From an uncultured Neomegalonema sp. (lineage in GTDB: Bacteria; Pseudomonadota; Alphaproteobacteria; Rhodobacterales; Rhodobacteraceae), in assembly GCA_937927905.1 (NCBI GenBank), contig CALFWP010000124.1, forward strand, positions 1 to 28,274: DNA of 28,274 bases, read 5' to 3'. The position numbers were made by a program, and so were the translations under genes. Under the pieces are notes generated by a model. It had not been told where the DNA came from. It searched no databases and saw only the letters and a list, made by a program, of their open reading frames with translations. Positions 22,654-28,274 of the stretch are shown here, one piece after another (positions within the stretch are counted from its first letter, which is position 1; each line of letters begins with the position of its first letter).

Positions 22654-23344
22654 CGCCGACATATTTGCGGATCAGGTCCGGGTTGTTTTTCAGGTCAGCG
22701 GCATGGGCCTCATCCCTGAGCACGCCGTTTTCGATAAAAACGACACGGTCGGCGAGTGACAGAACGGTATCTATGCGTTGTTCCACAAGGACGATTGCGA
22801 CGTTCTGGTCTTTTAAGCCGCTCACAACATCGCGGATCAGCGAAATCATCGACGGTTGCAGACCTTCGGTCGGTTCATCCAGCAACAGGGCGTCGGGTTC
22901 CACGGCCAGAGCGCGGGCCATGGCCAACATTTGCTGTTCGCCGCCGGACAATGTCTCTGCGCGTTGGCGATAGCGGTCCCGCAATCGCGGAAATAATGTC
23001 AGGACTTTTTCGCGCGTTTTCTCGCCTTTGCCTCTGGTCTGTAAGCCGACCTCGATATTTTCCGCGACCGTCATTTCCGCAAAGAGGCGTCTGCCTTGAG
23101 GAACATAGCCGATGCCGCGTTTCGGTACCGCATGGGCGGGCAGGGTGCTGATGGTTTCCCCGTCAAGTGTTATGGTGCCGGAGCGCACGGGAACAAGGCC
23201 CATAATCGCCTTGAGTGTCGTGGTCTTACCGGCCCCGTTCCGGCCCAGCAGACACAGTATCTCGCCGCGCTGCACCGAGAGGGACAGGTCCCGCAAAACC
23301 TGAACATCACCGTAAAAACAGTCTATGCCTGTGACATTCAGCAT
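22649..23344 (-). CDS. livF: LivF-type ABC transporter ATPase
   Basis: A 231-residue ATPase of the hydrophobic amino-acid uptake (HAAT) family, one half of the cytoplasmic motor of the importer encoded upstream. Walker A is LLGRNGAGKTT, the signature is LSGGEQQMLAMARAL, Walker B LLLDEPTEGLQP, and the H-loop region is IVLVEQRID. The family-specific GYVPQGRRLFAEMTVAEN is clear. Its ATG begins immediately after the livG stop (TGA then ATG). It is the last gene of the livKHMGF operon. Confidence 0.95.
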   Translation of the reverse strand: MLNVTGIDCFYGDVQVLRDLSLSVQRGEILCLLGRNGAGKTTTLKAIMGLVPVRSGTITLDGETISTLPAHAVPKRGIGYVPQGRRLFAEMTVAENIEVGLQTRGKGEKTREKVLTLFPRLRDRYRQRAETLSGGEQQMLAMARALAVEPDALLLDEPTEGLQPSMISLIRDVVSGLKDQNVAIVLVEQRIDTVLSLADRVVFIENGVLRDEAHAADLKNNPDLIRKYVGV

Positions 23345-24058
23345 TCAGCCACCCAGATAAGCGGTTTGAACATCGGGATTGGCACGGATTTCCGCCGGCG
23401 TGCCCTCCGCAAGGGTCTCACCGAAGTTCAGTACGGTGATGCGGTCCGCAAGGGCCATGACGACATTCATGTTATGCTCGATCAGCATTACGGTGGACTC
23501 TTTTGCAACGCTGCGGATCAGGGCGTTGAAATTTTCGATCTCGCCTTCGGCAAGCCCCTGGGTCGGTTCATCCAGAATCAGCAGCTTCGGGGCCAGTGCG
23601 AGGCCCATGGCGACCTCCAGCAACCGCTGATGCCCGTAGGCCTGCGCGCCCGCCCGTTCAAAGGCGCGCCCGCTCAGGCCGACACGCTCAAGGGCGACCA
23701 TGGCGCGGTCGGCGGCATCGTTTGTGCGGTCAAGGCCCGCCCTGCGCTGGGCCGGGAGCATGACATTTTCGAAGAGGGACAGGTTCGGATAAATGCTGGT
23801 GATCTGAAAGGTATAGGCAATGCCGAGCGCTACGCGGTCATGGGCGGGCAGGGCGGTGATATCACGGTCCTCAAAGCGGATGGTCCCGCTTGTCGGGGCG
23901 ATGCGTCCGCAAAGCAGGCTGACAAAGGTTGTTTTTCCGGCACCGTTCGGCCCGATCACCGCGCGGATTTCGCCTTCCGGCAGATCAAAAGCGCCGACAT
24001 TGACCGCGCGGAGGCCGCCGAAATCCTTCACCAGATTTTCCGCCGAGAGCAGCGTCAT
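23345..24058 (-). CDS. livG: LivG-type ABC transporter ATPase
   Basis: A 237-residue ATPase pairing with LivF. Walker A is GPNGAGKTT, the LivG-type signature is AYGHQRLLEVAMGLALAP, and Walker B is LLILDEPTQGLAEGE, then VMLIEHNMNVVMALADRI. The ATG at 24058 shares ATGA with the livM stop. A GTG at 24067 in frame would add three residues and is less likely. It acts as an ATP-driven motor at the inner membrane. Confidence 0.95.
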   Translation of the reverse strand: MTLLSAENLVKDFGGLRAVNVGAFDLPEGEIRAVIGPNGAGKTTFVSLLCGRIAPTSGTIRFEDRDITALPAHDRVALGIAYTFQITSIYPNLSLFENVMLPAQRRAGLDRTNDAADRAMVALERVGLSGRAFERAGAQAYGHQRLLEVAMGLALAPKLLILDEPTQGLAEGEIENFNALIRSVAKESTVMLIEHNMNVVMALADRITVLNFGETLAEGTPAEIRANPDVQTAYLGG

Positions 24059-24996
24059 GGCAACCACCCGTCAGACCGCCGCCGGAGGCTGCCCAGAATG
24101 CCCTTGCGGGCAAACAGGATCAGCAGCACAAGGGCGATGCCGACCACAATCAGATAAGCGGTTGTTACCTCTCTCGCATAGTCGATCAGATAGAACATCA
24201 GGACCGACCCGACCAGCGGACCCAGCACGACACCCGCACCGCCGAGCAGGACAAAGAGCAAAGGTTCAATCGAATACTGGATCGCGGCAAAGCTGGCCCC
24301 GACCGATCCGAATAACAGCGCATAAGCCGCCCCTGCTGTTCCGGCAAAAGCCCCCGATGCCGTGACCGCGCCCAGCTTATAGGGAAAGGGATTGAACCCC
24401 AGCATCCTGGTGCGTTCTTCGTTTTCACGGATGGCGACCAGCACCCGCCCCGCTTTTGAGCGTACAATGGCCAGCGCGATCAGCAGCCCCACCGAAAAAA
24501 TCGCCCATGCCGCAATAAAGCGGGTGTCATCCGCCGAAAGGTCAATCAGGCCGATGGCGCGGTCGGCCTGCGGGATGACAAAGCCCTCATCCCCGCGCGT
24601 GTATTCGTTGAAATAGAGCAGAGTCAGATAGCCCGCCTGAGCGAACATCAGCGTGACGATCATAAAGGCAACGCCGGTGGTGCGCAGGGCCAGCGCACCG
24701 ATCATCGCGGCCAGCAGCGTTGCGGCAATGATCCCCGCCGGAAAAGCGGCAAGAGCCGGAAAATCGAGGTACCGCATACTCATGCCCGCCCCGTACATGC
24801 CTGCCGCGAAAAACAGCGCATGGCCGAGGCTGAGGAGGCCGGTATAGCCGAACAGAATATTATACCCCGTCGCATAGGTCGCCAGCACCATGATGCGGGC
24901 AAGGTTGCCCTGATGATAAGGCGACAGGACGTATTGCAGGCCGAAGAGCAGCGCAATGACGGCAAGGTGCAGGGCAAGGGCGCGGTCCGCTCTCAT
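24055..24996 (-). CDS. livM: LivM-type ABC transporter permease
   Basis: A 313-residue polytopic permease of the HAAT family. It has the LivM hallmark GYNILFGYTGLLSLGHALFF (about residues 44-63), the cytoplasmic loop AIRENEERTRMLGFNPFPYKL (about 192-212, first 20 residues shown) that contacts the ATPases, and GGAGVVLGPLVGS near the C-terminus. It pairs with LivH to form the channel. The ATG overlaps the livH stop by 4 nt. Confidence 0.94.
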   Translation of the reverse strand: MRADRALALHLAVIALLFGLQYVLSPYHQGNLARIMVLATYATGYNILFGYTGLLSLGHALFFAAGMYGAGMSMRYLDFPALAAFPAGIIAATLLAAMIGALALRTTGVAFMIVTLMFAQAGYLTLLYFNEYTRGDEGFVIPQADRAIGLIDLSADDTRFIAAWAIFSVGLLIALAIVRSKAGRVLVAIRENEERTRMLGFNPFPYKLGAVTASGAFAGTAGAAYALLFGSVGASFAAIQYSIEPLLFVLLGGAGVVLGPLVGSVLMFYLIDYAREVTTAYLIVVGIALVLLILFARKGILGSLRRRSDGWLP

Positions 24997-25901
24997 TGCG
25001 CTTTGGCTCCGAACAGCCCTTGGGGACGGAACACCAGCACCATGGCGACAACGAGGGTTGCGATGATCTTTGCCAGTGTCGGTGTGAAAAAGACCGAAAT
25101 GATGCCGTCGCTCATGCCGATCAGCAAAGCGGCAATCAGAGTGCCGCGCAAGCTGCCCAGACCGCCGATGATCACGACAATAAATGACAAGAGCAGCGGA
25201 TCACCGCCCATCAGGTAATCGGCCTGTTGGATCGGTACGATCAGCACCGCCGCCAGTGCTGCGATTGCCGCGCCGAATCCGAAAGTCAGGGCATAGACTT
25301 TCTCCACCGGAATGCCGAAGGCCTGAGCCGTCTCGCGGTCAAGCTGTGTCGCGCGCATCAGGAGGCCGGTTTTGGTGCGGGACAGTAACAGCCACACGCC
25401 CAGAAGAATGGTCAGTGCGGCCCCGATGACAAACAGCTTGTAACTTGTGGTGAAAAGACCCCAGCCGACATTGCTGCCTTCAAACCACGGAATTTCGATG
25501 CGGTGATTGAAGGGTGCTTCCACCGCCTGTGCGACAGGGCCGAAGGTGATCAGCGCCCCCTGTTGCAAAATATAGAGCAGGCCGATTGTGGCGACGATCG
25601 TGGCCTCGGGTTCATAATCCAGCCGTTTGATGATCAGCCAATCCGCCGAGGCCGCCAATCCGCCGACCAGCAGCGGGGCAATCACCAGCGCGGCGACAAA
25701 GCCCAGCGCGGGATGCCCGCCGATGGCGCTTGCCACAAACCACGCGATCATCGCGCCCAGCATGAAGAACTCGCCATGGGCGACATTGACCACACGCATC
25801 ACGCCGAAAACCAGCGACAGCCCGAGCGCTGTCAAAGCCAGAACCGCCGCCGTGACAGCACCGTCAAGCGAGGCCAGAACGATTTGCGGGCCGAGATCCA
25901 T
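24993..25901 (-). CDS. livH: LivH-type ABC transporter permease
   Basis: A 302-residue polytopic permease. Landmarks are ALGLSLVFGVMRVVNVAHGE near residues 25-44, a cytoplasmic coupling loop MRATQLDRETAQAFGIPVEKV, and the C-terminal IIGGLGSLRGTLIAALLIG. It is the first permease gene of the operon and is translationally coupled to livM. The gap of 68 bp from livK holds a hairpin that may set the ratio of binding protein to permeases. Confidence 0.94.
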   Translation of the reverse strand: MDLGPQIVLASLDGAVTAAVLALTALGLSLVFGVMRVVNVAHGEFFMLGAMIAWFVASAIGGHPALGFVAALVIAPLLVGGLAASADWLIIKRLDYEPEATIVATIGLLYILQQGALITFGPVAQAVEAPFNHRIEIPWFEGSNVGWGLFTTSYKLFVIGAALTILLGVWLLLSRTKTGLLMRATQLDRETAQAFGIPVEKVYALTFGFGAAIAALAAVLIVPIQQADYLMGGDPLLLSFIVVIIGGLGSLRGTLIAALLIGMSDGIISVFFTPTLAKIIATLVVAMVLVFRPQGLFGAKAQ

Positions 25902-25918
25902 GATTCAGGTCATTCTCC

Positions 25919-25940
25919 CTCTCCCCGTTCCGGGGGAGAG
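25919..25940 (-). promoter_or_regulatory. GC-rich hairpin between livK and livH
   Basis: CTCTCCCC (25919-25926) and GGGGAGAG (25933-25940) are perfect arms around a 6-nt loop, extendable with a bulge. The position between a binding-protein gene and its permease genes is where many ABC operons carry an mRNA-stabilising hairpin, which lets the binding protein be made in excess. No T-run follows, so termination is less likely. Confidence 0.45.
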
Positions 25941-25969
25941 AGGTTCGGGAAATTTACGCATGATGCCGG

Positions 25970-27289
25970 TTACAGTTTCTGTGTCGTGTAATCCGTTTCA
26001 TCCGGGTAATACCCGTCAAAAATCGAGGTTTTATGCACCGGTGTCAGCTTTCCGTCCCCGACCTTTGAAATGAACTGATGGCCGAAGGCCTGATGGGTCC
26101 GGCCGTTGAACAGTTTATCACCCTGAGGATGGGCGCGGCTGTGGGGCATGACACCGATGTTTTCGACCGCTTCGATCAGGTTGGCGCGGTCCTTGGGACC
26201 GGCATAATCCGATGCTTCCATCCCCGCCTTGATGATATGCAGCGTCTCCCAGCAGCCGAACATATGGGAATAGGTCGCAATATCCTTGCTGTCGGTGATG
26301 GATGCACCGTTATCATCGACGCCAACGGCCTTGCGGTAAAAGGCGTCATGGTCGCTGGAGATATCGCTCCGGTAGCGGGGGTTGCCCTCCCAGAAATAAG
26401 AACCGTCCAGAAATTCAAGGCCGGGGCTGTTGATATCCACCGCTTCCAGCGAATCGAGAAAGCCGAAAACCTGTGGTCCTCTGCCGCCGAAAAACTCGCC
26501 GAGTTCTTTGACGAAGGTCAGGACCGCCGGACCGACCATCACATGATAGAGCACATCGGTATCGCGCGGGATGCGCGGGAAGTATTTGGTGAAAGACTTC
26601 TCCGTCGGCGGAATGGCGATTTTTTCGATCACCTTGCCGCCCTGTTTCTCAATCGCTTCGGAGAAAAAGTCACGGTGGTCATGGCCGAAGGCAAAATCCG
26701 GGAAAATCATGGTGACTTTTTTACCCAGATTGTCCGCCACCCAGGGGGCCATGGACTGGACCTGTGATTTCACATCCGTAATGCCGGGTTGCAGCGTGTA
26801 GCGGTTCAGCCCGCCGCTGGCGACATGGTGGCCTTCGGAGACAACGAAATACGGCATTTTCAATTCGCCCGCGCGGGGAGAGGAACCGATCACTACATGA
26901 CTGAAGAGTGTGCCGAAGGCGACATCGGTTTGGTGCTGCTTCGCGAATTTTTCGACCACTTCCGCCCCGCGCTTGGGATCGGTACCGTCATCTTCGGCGA
27001 CGATTTCAACTTCGCGGCCGTTGATGCCGCCCTCGTCATTGATCAATTGCGCAGCGGCCTTGGTGGTCCGGTCGTACCAGCGGCCATAGGCGGCACCGAT
27101 ACCGGTCTTGTGGACCTGAAAGCCGATTTTGACCGGCGCGGAGGATTGCGCCTGAATATAGGGCACCATTCCGGGCAGCATCTGCGTTCCGGCGGCAACC
27201 GCCCCGACCGCAGCGGCACCCTTCAAAAACGTGCGGCGGGTTTCATCTGCAGAACCTGCCGTGCTGTCCGGCTTTGTCTGATTTGTCAT
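25970..27289 (-). CDS. livK: LivK-type substrate-binding protein, Tat-exported
   Basis: A 439-residue periplasmic binding protein (Peripla_BP_6 type), about 50 residues longer than E. coli LivK. The N-terminus carries a twin-arginine signal (TRRTFLKGAAAVGAVAAG), which implies export in folded form. The mature part starts near APVKIGFQVHKTGIGAAYGR and contains LINDEGGINGREVEIVAEDDG, typical of the fold. The ligand is not readable; amides, urea, aromatic or branched-chain substrates are all possible. The ATG at 27289 has GGGAGAG 7 nt upstream. A longer frame to 27463 is rejected. It is the first gene of the livKHMGF operon. Confidence 0.92.
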   Translation of the reverse strand: MTNQTKPDSTAGSADETRRTFLKGAAAVGAVAAGTQMLPGMVPYIQAQSSAPVKIGFQVHKTGIGAAYGRWYDRTTKAAAQLINDEGGINGREVEIVAEDDGTDPKRGAEVVEKFAKQHQTDVAFGTLFSHVVIGSSPRAGELKMPYFVVSEGHHVASGGLNRYTLQPGITDVKSQVQSMAPWVADNLGKKVTMIFPDFAFGHDHRDFFSEAIEKQGGKVIEKIAIPPTEKSFTKYFPRIPRDTDVLYHVMVGPAVLTFVKELGEFFGGRGPQVFGFLDSLEAVDINSPGLEFLDGSYFWEGNPRYRSDISSDHDAFYRKAVGVDDNGASITDSKDIATYSHMFGCWETLHIIKAGMEASDYAGPKDRANLIEAVENIGVMPHSRAHPQGDKLFNGRTHQAFGHQFISKVGDGKLTPVHKTSIFDGYYPDETDYTTQKL

Positions 27290-27357
27290 TGCAGGTCTCT
27301 CCCGTCGTCTTTTAAAGTGCGCAGGATTCAGTGTGCGGATCGGAATGTCCAGAGAAA

Positions 27358-28274
27358 TCAGGCCGTCGGCTGCGCAAGAAGCCACAGTCCGAAAAATGTA
27401 TACGCAACCATTAAAGCTGCGAGCGGTATCTGCCCCGATGCGGCGCGGTGTGCATCGCCCCATAAATCCTGGGCCATCCGGTGTGCCGCACAGACTGCAA
27501 TTATATGACCGGCGATAATGGCACCCGATTGCACGCGCCAGATCAGTTCGACACTGTTCTGTGTATTAAGAAAGGATGTGGTGACATAAAACTGTCCCAG
27601 CCCCAGCCAATCTGCACCACCTGCCATCGGGTCGCTTGCCGTGGCCAGTGCATATTGTCCGTTGATCAGCAGAACAATCAGGTAATGGGCAAAGTGATAG
27701 GCCAGTGCGATCGGTATGACCGATAATACCAGCCATGACAGCGCTTTTTGCAGCGGCGGCGGTGGTCCGGTCAGGCGGATGGCCGCATAAACACTCAGGA
27801 TAAAAGCGCCTGACAACACCGCACATGACAGAAGAAGGCCGATGCTGTTCTGATAAACCACAGCCGAGCGCCCGGGAAATTCAAGCGGATTGATACCCAG
27901 CTTTGACAGCCACCACCAGGTCTCGCTTGCCCCGTCAAAGGAGACGATCGCCAGTGCTATAAGAATAAACAGCGCGCCCGAAACGGATGGCGGCTCCGAA
28001 TGAATCAAACCTGCGCCCGGAAAAGACACCGTCACCGAAACCTTGTCCTGCCTGTGCGCGCGCAAGGGGGCCAGCCTGCCGATAAAGCCGAAAAAGACAT
28101 GCAGGAACTCTCCGCGTTCCAGCCAGTCTTTCGGACCGAAGATGACCATCGCCGCAAATGTCAGCGTACAATAGACCGAAACAGCTGTGGCAAGGCGTGC
28201 CGGATCGTCCGGGGCCGAGTCCACGATTTCAAACCAGCCGAAAGCAAGCAAGCCGGTTATTGCAGGGGCATATC
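27358..28274 (-). CDS. Polytopic membrane protein, N-terminus beyond right edge
   Basis: An open frame enters from the right edge with no stop (visible from YAPAITGLLAFGWFEIV) and ends at a TGA at 27358, giving 304 visible residues. Seven or eight hydrophobic helices are apparent. Conserved-looking polar features sit within membrane regions, such as FDGASETWWWLS, AYHFAHYLIVLLINGQYA and NTQNSVELIWRVQSGAIIAGH (first 20 shown), with several His that could bind metal or haem. There is no signal for transport or catalysis that I can name. It sits upstream of livK on the same strand with a 68-bp gap, so it might share the operon. I do not recognise the family with confidence. Confidence 0.75.
   Translation of the reverse strand, partial: YAPAITGLLAFGWFEIVDSAPDDPARLATAVSVYCTLTFAAMVIFGPKDWLERGEFLHVFFGFIGRLAPLRAHRQDKVSVTVSFPGAGLIHSEPPSVSGALFILIALAIVSFDGASETWWWLSKLGINPLEFPGRSAVVYQNSIGLLLSCAVLSGAFILSVYAAIRLTGPPPPLQKALSWLVLSVIPIALAYHFAHYLIVLLINGQYALATASDPMAGGADWLGLGQFYVTTSFLNTQNSVELIWRVQSGAIIAGHIIAVCAAHRMAQDLWGDAHRAASGQIPLAALMVAYTFFGLWLLAQPTA

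Noticed and set aside
23096..24157. A 353-codon plus-strand open frame across livF and livG
   Set aside because: It lies antisense to two clear ABC ATPase genes with full Walker and signature motifs, and its own translation shows no domain. High-GC genes often leave such open antisense frames.
27290..27463. N-terminal extension of livK
   Set aside because: It would bury the Tat signal inside the protein. The ATG at 27289 has a good Shine-Dalgarno and places the twin arginines near the N-terminus.

Overview
The window reads as chromosomal DNA of a moderately GC-rich Gram-negative bacterium, almost certainly an alphaproteobacterium. The reasons are a plant/alphaproteobacterial-type glutamate-cysteine ligase, a LivFGMHK transporter, a SufE, TadE-like proteins, and a homocysteine methyltransferase / corrinoid protein / DUF1638 set of the kind I associate with Rhodobacterales and relatives. 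The order-level placement is an inference. I see no rRNA, tRNA, CRISPR array, insertion sequence or prophage.

Layout. Positions 1-2722 (minus strand) hold a truncated unknown gene, an HTH regulator and a two-subunit AcnX (aconitase-X) dehydratase. From 2771 to 7091 (plus strand) lie a DsbA-family protein, ribonuclease D, a precorrin-6A reductase (CobK), a D,D-carboxypeptidase with a SPOR-like tail, and SufE; rnd, cobK and the carboxypeptidase gene overlap and look translationally coupled. A 340-bp gap then precedes one very large gene (7432-11367) encoding a SIR2-like domain, a long acidic linker and a strictly 35-residue TPR array. This is the most unusual protein in the window.

From 11529 to 14766 come the homocysteine S-methyltransferase, a rhomboid protease on the opposite strand, a corrinoid-binding protein and a DUF1638 protein. 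Together these suggest a methionine synthase split into separate polypeptides. CobK, a corrin-synthesis enzyme, lies about 6 kb upstream and fits a cobalamin-using lifestyle. An aquaporin-like channel, a family 4 glycosyltransferase, two TadE-like membrane-anchored proteins, trmB with a small membrane protein, and gshA follow.

The last third is transport. It has an ABC-2-type ATPase coupled to a 4-TM protein of unknown role, a small CHCC zinc-finger protein, and a complete minus-strand branched-chain-amino-acid-type importer in the order livK-H-M-G-F, with a Tat-exported binding protein. It ends in a polytopic membrane protein that runs off the right edge. Most of the window is ordinary chromosomal content. 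The points of interest are the SIR2-TPR protein, which has Tyr where the catalytic His is expected, the split methionine synthase, the AcnX pair, and a few hairpins at gene ends.
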